Source: Acidithiobacillus ferrianus
Lineage (GTDB): Bacteria; Pseudomonadota; Gammaproteobacteria; Acidithiobacillales; Acidithiobacillaceae
DNA: 64,000 bases
Direction: 5' to 3'
Assembly (NCBI RefSeq): GCF_010378095.1
Contig: NZ_WNJL01000037.1
Span: 186,001-250,000 of the forward strand
Shown here: piece after piece, positions 1 to 9,452 of the stretch
How positions within the stretch are numbered: the first letter of the stretch is position 1
Layout of the letters: every line of letters begins with the position of its first letter
Translations under genes and position numbers: made by a program
Notes under the pieces: model-generated
Told to the model about the DNA's origin: nothing
Database searches by the model: none
Seen by the model: the letters and a program-made list of their open reading frames with translations, nothing else

Positions 1-138
1 ATGGCGCAAGTGGCGCTTCCGCTTGGTCGTTTTCTTCGTCAGGATATGATTCAAAAAAGCCTGACGATGCTTGAACTTACCGGATCCGGTGCGCTTAAAG
101 CGCTTGGCCGCCCCGCGATTACTCTTCATTTTTGGCAC
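1..138 (-). CDS. rpmI: 50S ribosomal protein L35 (partial, C-terminus outside window)
   Basis: Forty-six codons of a small, very basic protein read on the minus strand without a stop before the window edge. It begins GTG (138-136) and then reads [13 protein letters not shown], the N-terminal signature of L35. An AGGAG lies a few bases upstream, and the start is 9 bases past the infC stop, so the two genes are translated from one message. L35 is a structural protein of the large ribosomal subunit. The order thrS-infC-rpmI is the classic proteobacterial one; rplT would be expected just outside the window. The GTG start is inferred from the family N-terminus and the ribosome-binding site. Confidence 0.93.
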   Translation of the reverse strand, partial: MPKMKSNRGAAKRFKRTGSGKFKHRQAFLNHILTKKTTKRKRHLRH

Positions 139-147
139 GATGGTCTC

Positions 148-666
148 CTATTTTTTCCGCGGCGCGACGATCATCACCATTTGTCGCCCTTCCATGCGTG
201 GCCGCTGTTCAACCACGCCCACTTCCATTAAATCCTTTTCTACCCGATTGAGCACTCCCATGCCCAGTTCGGGGTGCGACATTTCACGACCGCGAAAGCG
301 CAACGTAATTTTTGCGCGATCTCCGTCTTCAATGAAACGCAAAATGCTGCGTAGCTTGATCTGGTAATCGGCGTCATCCGTACGGGGACGGAATTTAATT
401 TCCTTCACCTGCGTCTGTTTCTGCCGACGTTTCGCGTCATGCTGGCGTTTGCTTTCCTGAAAACGGAACTTCCCGTAATCCATTATTCGGCACACGGGAG
501 GATCCGCTTGCGGGGCGATCTCGACCAGATCCAGTTCAGCGCCCTCGGCGGCGGCAATGGCTTCCGCAAAGGATAACACACCCAGCTGCTCCCCCTCGAC
601 ACCTATCAATCGGACCCGCGCTGCGGTAATTTCCCGATTGATATTCACCTCTTTCTCTGTCGCGAT
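148..666 (-). CDS. infC: Translation initiation factor IF-3, with AUC start codon
   Basis: IF-3 of 172 residues, the usual family length (170-180). It binds the 30S subunit, proofreads the start codon and prevents early 50S joining. The N-domain begins near Asn-Ile-Asn-Arg-Glu-Ile; the basic linker (Lys-Arg-Gln-His-Asp-Ala-Lys-Arg-Arg) and the C-domain with the Phe-Arg-Gly-Arg-Glu-Met stretch follow. No ATG, GTG or TTG fits the expected N-terminus. A GAGGAGG at 680-674 sits 7-8 bases before an ATC (666-664), which I take as the start. In E. coli the start is AUU and this rare codon underlies autoregulation by IF-3, so the same control is likely here. The gene starts 16 bases after the thrS stop. 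Reading upstream in frame gives 25 extra residues that overlap thrS and are not IF-3-like. Confidence 0.95.
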   Translation of the reverse strand: MATEKEVNINREITAARVRLIGVEGEQLGVLSFAEAIAAAEGAELDLVEIAPQADPPVCRIMDYGKFRFQESKRQHDAKRRQKQTQVKEIKFRPRTDDADYQIKLRSILRFIEDGDRAKITLRFRGREMSHPELGMGVLNRVEKDLMEVGVVEQRPRMEGRQMVMIVAPRKK

Positions 667-682
667 CGCCTTATCCTCCTCG

Positions 683-2617
683 CTAGCCTTGCCACTCCAA
701 GGTGTTGTAACGTGCCTGGTCCATTTTCTGCAGGGCGACACCCACAGCGCCCACGGTCAGGGTGCCGAGATCTTGGCCATCCCGATCCCGCACCGCCACC
801 GTACCCGCTTCCCTCTCCCGTTCCCCGACCACCAAAAGATAAGGCACCCGGCGCAAAGTATGGGCGCGTATCTTATAACCTATCTTCTCGTTTCTCAAGT
901 CCGTTTCCGCCCGAATACCGCTTTTCGCCAAGGTATCGCGCACGGATTCGGCATATTCTGCATGGTGCTCGCTGATAGGCAGCACCACGGCCTGCACCGG
1001 TGCGAGCCAGACCGGGAACTTCCCTTCGTAATGCTCGACGAGGACACCGAAGAAACGTTCCATTGAACCGAAGATGGCGCGATGCACCATGATCGGCACC
1101 TTTCGTGTGCCGTCTTCCGCCACATACTCCATGGCAAAACGCTCGGGAAGATTGAAATCCAGTTGCACCGTACTACATTGCCATCGACGGCCGATGGCAT
1201 CCTGGATCTTCAGATCGATTTTAGGGCCATAGAAGGCACCACCACCCGCATCCACCTGATAATCCAGGTCCGCGCGCTCCAGGGCATTGCGCAAGGCCTG
1301 GATGGCGACGTCCCAAATCTCGTCACTGCCCACCGAGTGCTCAGGGCGGGTGGACAAATTGATTTCATATTGGCTGAAGCCGAAAGTACCGAGAATTTTC
1401 CGGATCAGTACCAGCACCGCGCCAATCTCCGCTTCTATCTGGTCCGGCCGACAAAAGACGTGGGCATCATCCTGGGTAAAGCCGCGCACCCGCATCAAGC
1501 CATGCAGGGCACCCGACATTTCATGGCGGTAGACAGTACCCAGCTCCGCCCAGCGAATCGGCAACTCCCGGTAGGAGCGCAGCTTGTCCTTGTAGATCAG
1601 GATATGGAAAGGACAGTTCATCGGTTTGAGCTGATAAGGTTGACCCTCGTCCTGCATTGGATCAAACATGGACTCGCTATAGAAATCCTTGTGCCCGGAG
1701 GTGTACCACAGTTGCTCATGGGCGATATGCGGCGTGTACAGCAGATCGTAACCCGCCTCGACGTGGGCACTGCGCCAGAAGTCCTCAATGATGCGACGGA
1801 CCCGCGCGCCCATGGGGTGCCAGAACACCAGTCCGCCACCGGCATCCTCCTGGATGGAGAACAGCTCCAGTTCCGTACCGATGCGCCGATGATCCCGCCT
1901 TTCGGCTTCCACCAACTGCTGGAGATAGGCGTCGAGGTCTTTTTGCTGCGCCCAGGCGGTACCATAAATGCGCTGCAACATGGGATTACGCGAATCGCCG
2001 CGCCAGTAGGCCCCGGCTACCCGCTGCAATTTGAATGCCCCCAGCGCGCCGGTCGACGGCACATGGGGGCCACGACATAAATCCACAAAATCCCCCTGCC
2101 GGTACAGGCTCAGGGGCTCACCTTCCGGAATGGCACGGATGATTTCAACCTTGTAGGTCTCACCCTTCTTTTCAAAGAGGGCAACGGCGTCTTCACGGGA
2201 GAGTAATTCACGCCGCACCGGGAGATCTGCTTTAATCAACGCGCGCATCCGCCCCTCGATGGCTTCCAGATCTTCTGGAGTGAAGCCGCGCGGGAAGGCA
2301 AAGTCATAGTAGAAGCCGTTCTCGATGACCGGTCCGATGGTCACCTGAACTTCTGGATAGAGGGACTGTACCGCCTGTGCCATCAGATGCGCGGTCGAGT
2401 GGCGAATCACTTCCAGTCCGTCGACGCTGTCGCGGGTCACGATCGCCACTTCGGCGTCCTGATCCAACACCGTCGAAAGGTCTTTGAGAGCGCCATCGAC
2501 CCGCATGGCCACCGCGGCCTTAGCCAAACCACCGCCGATCGCACGCGCCAACGCCAGTCCGCTCACCGGTTCCGCGAAGTGACGAAGACTACCATCCGGC
2601 AACTGGATATCTGGCAT
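683..2617 (-). CDS. thrS: Threonyl-tRNA synthetase
   Basis: Class II aminoacyl-tRNA synthetase of 644 residues that charges tRNA-Thr in the cytoplasm. An N-terminal TGS domain (about residues 1-65) is followed by the second-additional/editing domain, with a His-Ser-Thr-Ala-His motif near residue 73 and Cys-Arg-Gly-Pro-His near 180. The class II catalytic core includes motif 2 (Tyr-Arg-His-Glu-Met-Ser-Gly), and the C-terminal anticodon-binding domain follows. Length matches E. coli ThrRS (642). The ATG is preceded by GGAGGGG. A terminator-like hairpin lies directly upstream, so thrS may be read through from the tRNA-Val unit or have its own promoter. infC and rpmI follow closely. Confidence 0.97.
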   Translation of the reverse strand: MPDIQLPDGSLRHFAEPVSGLALARAIGGGLAKAAVAMRVDGALKDLSTVLDQDAEVAIVTRDSVDGLEVIRHSTAHLMAQAVQSLYPEVQVTIGPVIENGFYYDFAFPRGFTPEDLEAIEGRMRALIKADLPVRRELLSREDAVALFEKKGETYKVEIIRAIPEGEPLSLYRQGDFVDLCRGPHVPSTGALGAFKLQRVAGAYWRGDSRNPMLQRIYGTAWAQQKDLDAYLQQLVEAERRDHRRIGTELELFSIQEDAGGGLVFWHPMGARVRRIIEDFWRSAHVEAGYDLLYTPHIAHEQLWYTSGHKDFYSESMFDPMQDEGQPYQLKPMNCPFHILIYKDKLRSYRELPIRWAELGTVYRHEMSGALHGLMRVRGFTQDDAHVFCRPDQIEAEIGAVLVLIRKILGTFGFSQYEINLSTRPEHSVGSDEIWDVAIQALRNALERADLDYQVDAGGGAFYGPKIDLKIQDAIGRRWQCSTVQLDFNLPERFAMEYVAEDGTRKVPIMVHRAIFGSMERFFGVLVEHYEGKFPVWLAPVQAVVLPISEHHAEYAESVRDTLAKSGIRAETDLRNEKIGYKIRAHTLRRVPYLLVVGEREREAGTVAVRDRDGQDLGTLTVGAVGVALQKMDQARYNTLEWQG

Positions 2618-2625
2618 AGCCCCTC

Positions 2626-2663
2626 CAAAGAAAAAGCACCAGCGAGCATTGCCCCTCTGGTGC
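2626..2663 (-). terminator. Rho-independent terminator/attenuator between tRNA-Val and thrS
   Basis: On the minus strand a 7-bp stem, GCACCAG (2663-2657) with CTGGTGC (2642-2636), closes a 14-base loop and is followed by TTTTTCTTT. It lies just after tRNA-Val and ends about 10 bases before the thrS start codon. It should terminate the nuo/tRNA-Val transcript; its closeness to the thrS ribosome-binding site leaves room for an attenuator role, which is inference. Confidence 0.7.
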
Positions 2664-2669
2664 GGGATT

Positions 2670-2744
2670 TGGTAGGCACGGGCGGTTTCGAACCGCCGAC
2701 CTCTACCGTGTCAAGGTAGCGCTCTCCCCCTGAGCTACGCGCCT
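2670..2744 (-). tRNA. tRNA-Val (GAC)
   Basis: A 75-base cloverleaf on the minus strand with the 3' CCA encoded. Acceptor arms AGGCGCG and CGTGCCT pair over 7 bp with one G-U. The D arm has TAGCTCAG...GAGAGC, the anticodon stem-loop is CTACC-TTGACAC-GGTAG giving anticodon GAC, and the T arm contains GGTTCGAAACC. It decodes GUC (and GUU by wobble). It sits downstream of the nuo operon and may be co-transcribed with it. Confidence 0.96.
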
Positions 2745-2779
2745 GCAGCCCGCAAATGTACCGAGTGGCGGGCTATGCG

Positions 2780-3094
2780 TCAAGATCTCCGCAAGATCGG
2801 CAGCAGGTTGAAACGCCAAATAAAGCCTGGGATCGCAAAAACGGCGAACATGCACAGGGCGACCACATAAAACTCCCAACCTTGAACATGGTTATGGCCC
2901 CTCAGGCCACGCTCCACACCCATGCCGACGAGACCGACCGTAAAATACATCACCAGCCATTCGAGTAGATACCACGGCAATGTCTTACCACCCGTCGCGG
3001 CACGAAAAAAGAACAGGCGGCTACTCAACCACGGCAAATTGGCAGCGATAAAAGCCAGTACGACATAGGCCAGCGCCCAGTTTTGCATAGTCAT
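2780..3094 (-). CDS. DUF2818 family inner-membrane protein
   Basis: A 104-residue hydrophobic protein with about three membrane segments (roughly residues 7-25, 42-62 and 74-94). It matches my memory of the DUF2818 family, which in beta- and related proteobacteria lies directly after nuoN; its function is unknown. The ATG follows the nuoN stop with no intervening base, so the genes are translationally linked. Position suggests a role in assembly or stability of complex I, but nothing in the sequence shows this. It is the last protein gene of the nuo unit and is followed by tRNA-Val. Confidence 0.8.
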   Translation of the reverse strand: MTMQNWALAYVVLAFIAANLPWLSSRLFFFRAATGGKTLPWYLLEWLVMYFTVGLVGMGVERGLRGHNHVQGWEFYVVALCMFAVFAIPGFIWRFNLLPILRRS

Positions 3095-4540
3095 TTACAT
3101 CATCCCCCGCATGGCATAGAAGCAAAAGGCCATCAGTGGCCCCGGCAGGATGCCGAGCATCAACAGCGCCAGACTGTTGATGCTTAACACGGTACTGGCC
3201 AGGTCATCACGCACGATAATTCCCGCCTCGGCATCTGCTTTATCAAAATACATGACTTTGACCACACGCAGATAATAAAATGCCCCGATGACCGCAAGCA
3301 GCACGCCAATGACGGCCAACCACACATAGCCGGCCGAAATCACGGCCTGAAACACGGCCAGCTTGGCATAAAAGCCCACCGTCGGCGGCACACCCGCCAT
3401 GGAAAACATAATGATCAGCATCAGAAAGGCATACCAGGGCTTGCGCTGCGCCAAACCTTTAAAATCGTCGATGCGCTCCGCCTCGAATCCCGCCCGGCTG
3501 AGCAGCAGGATCATGCCGAAACCCGCCAAAGACATCAGCACATAGACCACGGTATAGAAAAACGCGCTGGCCAATCCGGCCTCGGTGCCCGCGACAATGC
3601 CCAGCGACAGGAACCCGACATGGCCAACGGTGGAATAGGCCAGCATTCGCTTGATATTCTGCTGAGCGATTGCAATCACGTTACCGATCACCAGCGACGC
3701 CAGCGACAAAGCGACGAAAATCTGCTGCCAGGATTCCAGCATCCCGTAACCGCCATCCACCAGCAGGCGGATGACCAGGGCAAAGGCACCGATTTTAGGC
3801 GCCGAGGCCAGGAAGGTCGTCACCACGGTGGGTGCCCCCTGGTAGACGTCGGGTAGCCACATATGAAAAGGTGCCGCCCCCAACTTGAAGGCGATACCGG
3901 CAACGACGAAGACGATGGCGAAAACCAGTACCAGATTGCCTGCCGCCACGTTCACCAAAGCGCCGGCGATGTTCCGTACATCCAGAGTACCCGTCAGTCC
4001 ATAGAGCAGAGACATCCCATACAGCAGCAAACCAGAGGCCAAGGCGCCGAGAACGAAATACTTCAGCCCTGCTTCCGTCGCCACCACACTGTCGCGATAA
4101 AAGGCGACCAGGGCGTATTGGCTCAGGGCCAGCAATTCCAGCCCGAGGTACACGCTCAACAGGTTGCCGCCGGAGACCATTACCATAATGCCCAGCAACG
4201 CGAAGAGCAGCAGCACGAATACCTCACCGCGGTAAATGCCGCGATCCACGAGGTAACGCTTGGAATAGAGCACCACCACCAGCACGGCCAGATAGCTGAA
4301 CAACTCCGCGACATTGGTGAAGGAGTCGAGCACGAAGAGGCCCGCGAAGGCCGTGCCCCTCTGCCCCATCTCAAAAATGGTCAGCACCGTGGCACCCACC
4401 AAGGTCAACATCGTCAGCACGCTGGCCAGGTCGCGCAGACGTTCGCCCCAGTACAAATCCGCCAACAAGACAACGCAGGCCATCGTCAGGACCCAGATTT
4501 CCGGCAGGGCGAAAATCCAGTGCGTGAGGAATGAATTCAT
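3095..4540 (-). CDS. nuoN: NADH-quinone oxidoreductase subunit N
   Basis: Antiporter-like membrane subunit of complex I, 481 residues and about 14 membrane helices, one of the three proton-translocating modules in the membrane arm. Typical signatures include the central helix with Gly-Leu-Lys-Tyr-Phe-Val-Leu-Gly-Ala and the discontinuous-helix region Lys-Leu-Gly-Ala-Ala-Pro-Phe-His-Met-Trp-Leu-Pro-Asp-Val-Tyr-Gln-Gly. The conserved lysines of the half-channels are in place. I chose the ATG at 4540 over an upstream in-frame TTG because AGGA lies about 8 bases before it. It begins 12 bases after the nuoM stop. Confidence 0.96.
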   Translation of the reverse strand: MNSFLTHWIFALPEIWVLTMACVVLLADLYWGERLRDLASVLTMLTLVGATVLTIFEMGQRGTAFAGLFVLDSFTNVAELFSYLAVLVVVLYSKRYLVDRGIYRGEVFVLLLFALLGIMVMVSGGNLLSVYLGLELLALSQYALVAFYRDSVVATEAGLKYFVLGALASGLLLYGMSLLYGLTGTLDVRNIAGALVNVAAGNLVLVFAIVFVVAGIAFKLGAAPFHMWLPDVYQGAPTVVTTFLASAPKIGAFALVIRLLVDGGYGMLESWQQIFVALSLASLVIGNVIAIAQQNIKRMLAYSTVGHVGFLSLGIVAGTEAGLASAFFYTVVYVLMSLAGFGMILLLSRAGFEAERIDDFKGLAQRKPWYAFLMLIIMFSMAGVPPTVGFYAKLAVFQAVISAGYVWLAVIGVLLAVIGAFYYLRVVKVMYFDKADAEAGIIVRDDLASTVLSINSLALLMLGILPGPLMAFCFYAMRGMM

Positions 4541-4552
4541 AGGCAAAGTCCT

Positions 4553-6037
4553 TTACACCGGGATCTTGGAGAGGGACACCTGAGTCACCAGATGCTGTAC
4601 CGAACTGTGCACGATATCGAGGAAAGGCGCTGGCCAGAGCCCCAATAGCAGAGTGGAGGCCGCCAGGGCACCGAGTACGAACATTTCCCGACCATCGAGG
4701 TCTTTCAGCCCAGCCACTTCAGGATGGGCAATGCCGCCGAAAATCACCCGCTTGAAGAGCCATAGGGTATAGCTCGCGCCGGTGATCAGGCCCGTGGCCG
4801 CCAGAATCGCCGCCCACGGACTCACCTGATAGGTTCCGAGCACCACCATGAACTCACCGACGAAACCCGAGGTTCCCGGCAGGCCGACGTTGCCCATGGC
4901 GAAAAGCATCATCAGCGCGGCGAAAATCGGCATGACATTGACCACGCCACCATAGGCTTTGATATTGCGGGTGTGCATCCGGTCATAGAGCACCCCGACG
5001 CAAAAGAACATGGCCGCGCTGATAAAACCGTGCGACAGCATCTGGATGATACCCCCCTCGATCGCCACGCCATCGAACATGAAAAAGCCCAGGGTCACGA
5101 AGCCCATGTGGGCAACAGAGGAATAAGCGATCAGCTTCTTCATGTCCTCCTGCACGATAGCCACCAGTGCCACGTAAATGATCGCGATGAGGGACAAAGC
5201 GACCATCAGCCAGGCCAGTCTGTGACTGGCGTCGGGCACGATGGGCAGGCTCAGGCGCAGGAAGCCGTAGGCACCCATCTTGAGCATCACCGCCGCAAGG
5301 ATGACGGATCCTCCCGTCGGCGCCTCCACATGGGCGTCAGGCAACCAGGTATGCACCGGCCACATGGGAATCTTCACCGCGAAGGCGAGGAAAAGGGCCA
5401 GAAAGATGAGAATCTGCGCCGTCATCCCCAGGGGGGTTTTCTGAAACGCCAGCAGACTGAAGCTGTCACCACTGTGGAAATACAAATAAAGCAGCGCCAC
5501 CAGCATCAGCACCGATCCCAGAAAGGTGTAGAGGAAGAACTTGATGGTCGCATAGACTCGCCGCGGCCCACCCCAGACCCCGATGATGAGAAACATGGGA
5601 ATCAACATGCCTTCCCAAAAAACATAGAAGAGAATGGCATCCAGCGCGCAAAAGACACCGATCATCATGCCTTCCATGATCAGGAAGGCCGCCATGAATT
5701 GCGCCACCCGCTCCTGCACGTTGCGCCAGGAACCGATGATCACCAGCACCGTCAGAAAACTGGTGAGCAGGATGAACCACAGGGAAATTCCGTCGATGCC
5801 CAGGTGATAGAAGATATTCAGGGCGGGAATCCAGGCGACGCGTTCGCTGAATTGCATCGCCGCCGTATGCGTATCGAACCCGGTGAACAGTGGAATGGTC
5901 ACGGCGAAGGTGACCAATGACACCAGCAGCGCCAGCCAGCGGGCGGCCCCGGCGCGGCGGTCACCCACCGCGAGAACCAGCAGACCGCCGAGGATCGGCG
6001 TCCAGATGGCGTCACTGAGCAGAGTAGAATATGTCAT
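4553..6037 (-). CDS. nuoM: NADH-quinone oxidoreductase subunit M
   Basis: Antiporter-like proton-pumping subunit of complex I, 494 residues with about 14 helices. Family landmarks are the conserved Glu in the helix Phe-Tyr-Val-Phe-Trp-Glu-Gly-Met-Leu-Ile-Pro-Met, the Lys-Ile-Pro-Met-Trp-Pro-Val-His-Thr-Trp-Leu-Pro-Asp-Ala-His motif with the broken helix, and a lysine in Asp-Met-Lys-Lys-Leu-Ile-Ala-Tyr-Ser-Ser. It starts three bases after the nuoL stop. Length and motif order are those of ordinary NuoM. Confidence 0.97.
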   Translation of the reverse strand: MTYSTLLSDAIWTPILGGLLVLAVGDRRAGAARWLALLVSLVTFAVTIPLFTGFDTHTAAMQFSERVAWIPALNIFYHLGIDGISLWFILLTSFLTVLVIIGSWRNVQERVAQFMAAFLIMEGMMIGVFCALDAILFYVFWEGMLIPMFLIIGVWGGPRRVYATIKFFLYTFLGSVLMLVALLYLYFHSGDSFSLLAFQKTPLGMTAQILIFLALFLAFAVKIPMWPVHTWLPDAHVEAPTGGSVILAAVMLKMGAYGFLRLSLPIVPDASHRLAWLMVALSLIAIIYVALVAIVQEDMKKLIAYSSVAHMGFVTLGFFMFDGVAIEGGIIQMLSHGFISAAMFFCVGVLYDRMHTRNIKAYGGVVNVMPIFAALMMLFAMGNVGLPGTSGFVGEFMVVLGTYQVSPWAAILAATGLITGASYTLWLFKRVIFGGIAHPEVAGLKDLDGREMFVLGALAASTLLLGLWPAPFLDIVHSSVQHLVTQVSLSKIPV

Positions 6038-6040
6038 ATC

Positions 6041-8023
6041 CTACCCTCTCCAGACCACGAAATACGTCATGAGCAGAATCAACCCGATAATCATCGCAAA
6101 GGCGTAGTGATAGATGTAGCCGGTCTGAATGCGCCGCCACGACAAGGCCGCCTTGCCGATCTCACGGGCCGTCCCATTGACCAGAACGCCATCGATAAGA
6201 CGCTCATCCCCCACATGCCAAAACCAGCGACCAAACTGTAGGACACCACGCACCAGCACGATCCGGTTGAAGGCATCAAAACCATATTTGTTCTCCAGCA
6301 CCCAGATAAAGGGACGGAGAACGCGCGTCAACGCCACCGGCAGCCCCGGACGCCGCCCGTAGAACCAAGCCGCGACGGCGATACCGGAAAGGGTCAGCCA
6401 GAAGGGCCAGGCCAACAGTCCCTGCAGCAAAAACTCCCCTATCCCTTGCCAGCGGGCACCGATCTCTCCGATGGTATTCCACTGCGGGGCGATCACCAGC
6501 GAGGTATCGAGAAAATGTCCGAGACCAACAGGGCCGATATACGCCCAACCGGCATAAACCGCAGGGATACCCAGGGCGACCAGGGGTACGGTAATCGTCC
6601 AAGGGGATTCGTGCAGATGCGCATGGAGGTGCGCATCCATACGCGGAGCGCCGTGAAAGACCAGAAAGAACATCCGGAAGGTGTAAAGCGCGGTCACGAA
6701 GACACCCGCCACCAGCATGAATTCCGCCCAGCCCGCCTCTGGCAGAGTCGAGCGCCCCACGGCCTCGATGATGAGATCCTTACTGAAGAAACCCGCGAAG
6801 GGGGGCATGCCAGAAAGCGCCAAACTACCGATCAGGAAGGTGAAATAGGTGATAGGCATGGCCTTGCGCAGTCCACCCATTTTGCGAATATCCTGCTCAT
6901 TGGCCATGGCATGAATCACCGAGCCCGCGGCCAGGAATAACAGGGCCTTGAAAAAGGCATGGGTCATCAAATGAAAAATGGCCGCGGAAAAAGCGGAGGC
7001 ACCCAGCGCCGCGGTCATGTAACCCAATTGGGAGAGGGTCGAGTACGCGATGATGCGTTTGATATCGTTTTGCACCAGGCCGATGAGCCCCATAGAAAGC
7101 GCCGTCGCCGCGCCGATGATCAGCACCACGGCAAGCGCCGCCGCCGACTGTTCATAGATCGGCGACATCCGCACCACCATGAAAATACCCGCGGTAACCA
7201 TGGTCGCCGCATGTATCAGGGCGGAAATAGGGGTAGGGCCCTCCATGGATTCCGGTAGCCAGACATGCAGCGGCACCTGCGCCGACTTCCCCATGGCACC
7301 GACGAACAGGAGCAAAGCGATCCAGGTCAGCACACTCCAGGGATGGCCCGGGAGAATTTCCACCATCCGTCCGGCCAGATGGGGCACAACCGTAAACACC
7401 GTGCGGTAATCCAGACTGCCGCAGTAATGGTATATCGCGGCAATACCGATCAAAAAGCCGAGGTCGCCCACCCGGTTGACAATAAAAGCCTTGAGTGCCG
7501 CGATATTGGCGCTTTCCCGCTGAAACCAGAAACCGATGAGCAGATAGGAAACCAGGCCCACCGCCTCCCAGCCAAAAAAGAGCTGGAGAAAATTATTGCT
7601 CATTACCAGCATGACCATGCTGAACGTGAACAGGGCGATATAACTGAAGAAACGCGCATAACCCGGATCATCCCGCATATAGCCGACCGTATAGAGATGC
7701 ACGCACAGAGACACAAAAGTCACGATGACCAACATCAGCGCGGTCAGACTGTCGATATCGAAACCAACCGATACCGGCAGATGTCCCAATACGGCCCAGG
7801 TATAGACATTTCCATAAAAAGTAATGCCGTGGCCAACCTGCCAAAGCACGGCCAAAGACATATAAAAAGCGACAGCGACCCCGATGATGGGTACCCAATG
7901 CGCCTGCTCCCGGAGTTTCCAACCCCAGAAACCCGCCACCAGGGATCCCGCCAATGGCGCCAACGGAATGGCCAGATACACGGCGAGTGGGGGAAAAACG
8001 CGCAACCAGTCAAAAAACCACAT
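6041..8023 (-). CDS. nuoL: NADH-quinone oxidoreductase subunit L
   Basis: Largest antiporter-like subunit of complex I, 660 residues. It has the antiporter core (about helices 1-14; Phe-Phe-Gly-Trp-Glu-Ala-Val-Gly-Leu and Lys-Ser-Ala-Gln-Val-Pro-Leu-His-Val-Trp-Leu-Pro) and the C-terminal extension that forms the long lateral helix and last membrane anchor. Length is within the normal range (610-680). Only one base separates it from the nuoK stop. It supplies the distal proton channel of the membrane arm. Confidence 0.97.
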   Translation of the reverse strand: MWFFDWLRVFPPLAVYLAIPLAPLAGSLVAGFWGWKLREQAHWVPIIGVAVAFYMSLAVLWQVGHGITFYGNVYTWAVLGHLPVSVGFDIDSLTALMLVIVTFVSLCVHLYTVGYMRDDPGYARFFSYIALFTFSMVMLVMSNNFLQLFFGWEAVGLVSYLLIGFWFQRESANIAALKAFIVNRVGDLGFLIGIAAIYHYCGSLDYRTVFTVVPHLAGRMVEILPGHPWSVLTWIALLLFVGAMGKSAQVPLHVWLPESMEGPTPISALIHAATMVTAGIFMVVRMSPIYEQSAAALAVVLIIGAATALSMGLIGLVQNDIKRIIAYSTLSQLGYMTAALGASAFSAAIFHLMTHAFFKALLFLAAGSVIHAMANEQDIRKMGGLRKAMPITYFTFLIGSLALSGMPPFAGFFSKDLIIEAVGRSTLPEAGWAEFMLVAGVFVTALYTFRMFFLVFHGAPRMDAHLHAHLHESPWTITVPLVALGIPAVYAGWAYIGPVGLGHFLDTSLVIAPQWNTIGEIGARWQGIGEFLLQGLLAWPFWLTLSGIAVAAWFYGRRPGLPVALTRVLRPFIWVLENKYGFDAFNRIVLVRGVLQFGRWFWHVGDERLIDGVLVNGTAREIGKAALSWRRIQTGYIYHYAFAMIIGLILLMTYFVVWRG

Positions 8024-8024
8024 A

Positions 8025-8342
8025 TCAACCCCTCAACTCGTCAATATCATCTACATTGATGCTATGGCGATTGCGGAAATAGACGACCAGTATCGCCAGA
8101 CCGATTGCCGCTTCAGCCGCCGCCACGGTCAGAATGAAAAACACAAACACCTGTCCGTCGAGATTGCCCAGATAACGGGAAAACGCGACCAGATTGATGT
8201 TCACCGCCAGCAACAGCAATTCGATGGCCATCAGCAGAATGATGACGTTCTTGCGGTTGAGAAAAATACCGACCACGCCGATGGAAAAAAGTATCGCTCC
8301 GAGGATCAGGTAGGCCGCCAGAGTGGGTTGTTCAGCACTCAT
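8025..8342 (-). CDS. nuoK: NADH-quinone oxidoreductase subunit K
   Basis: A 105-residue, three-helix subunit of the complex I membrane arm (MrpC-like). The glutamates in helices 2 and 3 that carry protons are visible in Met-Ala-Ile-Glu-Leu and Ala-Ala-Ala-Glu-Ala-Ala-Ile-Gly-Leu. The start overlaps the nuoJ stop in an ATGA arrangement, consistent with coupled translation. Length and helices are those of ordinary NuoK. Confidence 0.96.
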   Translation of the reverse strand: MSAEQPTLAAYLILGAILFSIGVVGIFLNRKNVIILLMAIELLLLAVNINLVAFSRYLGNLDGQVFVFFILTVAAAEAAIGLAILVVYFRNRHSINVDDIDELRG

Positions 8343-8935
8343 GGTTTAGGTTCCCGCAAGTCCACCAGATGCATCCGATCCTTGGCGCGCACGGCCATCT
8401 GTGCGCCAATATTCTGGGTTTTGGTACCGCTCCGGCGCCGCAGGGTCAGGGCGATGGCGGCAATAATCGCCACCAACAAAATCACCGCCGCGATTTCAAA
8501 TGGGTACAGGTACTGGGTATAAAGAAGAACCCCCAGCGCCCGCGTATTATCGGCATTGGCGGGTATCGCCGCGGGTGCCGGAATGCGGCCCAACGGAGCA
8601 CTCCAGAAGACCGCCGCCAGTTCCAGCACCCCAAGGACGGCAATGGCCAAACCGAGAGGCAGATAGCTGAGAAAACCCTCTTTGATACGCGTCAAATTGA
8701 TATCCAGCATCATGACCACAAAAAGAAAAAGCACCATCACCGCACCCACATAGACCAGGATGAGGATCAGCCCCAGGAATTCCGCGCCCAGCAGAATGAA
8801 CAAGGCCGCCGCATTAAAAAAGGCCAGCACCAGATATAAAGTCGCATACACCGGGTTACGCGCCGTGATCACCAGGGTCGCGGAACCCAACAAGATGGCG
8901 GAAAAGAGGTAAAACAAGAGCGTCGTTACTGGCAT
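8339..8935 (-). CDS. nuoJ: NADH-quinone oxidoreductase subunit J
   Basis: A 198-residue membrane subunit with five predicted helices, located near the quinone end of the membrane arm. The helix-3 pi-bulge region with its conserved tyrosine is seen as [13 protein letters not shown]. The C-terminus is hydrophilic. It lies 15 bases after nuoI and overlaps nuoK by 4 bases. Confidence 0.95.
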   Translation of the reverse strand: MPVTTLLFYLFSAILLGSATLVITARNPVYATLYLVLAFFNAAALFILLGAEFLGLILILVYVGAVMVLFLFVVMMLDINLTRIKEGFLSYLPLGLAIAVLGVLELAAVFWSAPLGRIPAPAAIPANADNTRALGVLLYTQYLYPFEIAAVILLVAIIAAIALTLRRRSGTKTQNIGAQMAVRAKDRMHLVDLREPKP

Positions 8936-8950
8936 GGTCTCTGCTCCCCG

Positions 8951-9442
8951 TCAGCGATAAGCACGATCAGCGTCACGGTCGGCGGCCAGTTCCGCCTCCA
9001 GGCGATCACCGTTAGCCAGCAACAGGTCTTTGGTGTAAATCAGATCATTGCGAATTTCACCGTGATAAGACAGCACCCGGCTCTCGACAATGGAATCCAC
9101 CGGACAGGATTCTTCACAAAGTCCGCAAAAAATACACTTGCCGAGGTCAATATCATAGCGGGTCGTCCGCCGTGTTCCATCGCTACGCTCTTCGCTTTCG
9201 ATGGTAATGGCCAGAGCGGGACACACGGCCTCACAAAGCTTGCAGGCGATGCAGCGCTCCTCGCCGTTCTCATAGCGGCGCAGGGCATGCAAACCCCGGA
9301 AACGCGGGGATTGCGGCGTCTGCTCCTCGGGATATTGCACGGTGATCTTCCGTGCAAAGAAGTAGCGACCGGTGAGTTGCATACCACGCAGCATCTCGGT
9401 CAGAAAAAAGGTGCTAAACCATTGCTTGGGGCGAAATTGCAT
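8951..9442 (-). CDS. nuoI: NADH-quinone oxidoreductase subunit I (two [4Fe-4S])
   Basis: TYKY-type ferredoxin subunit of the peripheral arm, 163 residues. Two CxxCxxCxxxCP motifs bind clusters N6a and N6b: Cys64/67/70/74 and Cys103/106/109/113. It passes electrons from NuoG toward NuoB. The ATG at 9442 is preceded by GAGGAG at proper spacing; the upstream extension of the reading frame is not family-like and was dropped. It lies 10 bases after nuoH. Confidence 0.97.
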   Translation of the reverse strand: MQFRPKQWFSTFFLTEMLRGMQLTGRYFFARKITVQYPEEQTPQSPRFRGLHALRRYENGEERCIACKLCEAVCPALAITIESEERSDGTRRTTRYDIDLGKCIFCGLCEESCPVDSIVESRVLSYHGEIRNDLIYTKDLLLANGDRLEAELAADRDADRAYR

Positions 9443-9452
9443 GTTGTTCTCC

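Noticed and set aside
2747..2774. AGCCCGC/GCGGGCT hairpin between the DUF2818 gene and tRNA-Val
   Set aside because: No T tract follows, so it is not a convincing terminator; it could help tRNA processing but nothing shows this.
4973..5920. A 315-codon open frame opposite nuoM, and similar long frames opposite nuoN, nuoL, nuoG and nuoD
   Set aside because: All mirror the membrane or iron-sulfur subunits; the products are His/Gln/Arg-rich as expected from reversed hydrophobic codons.
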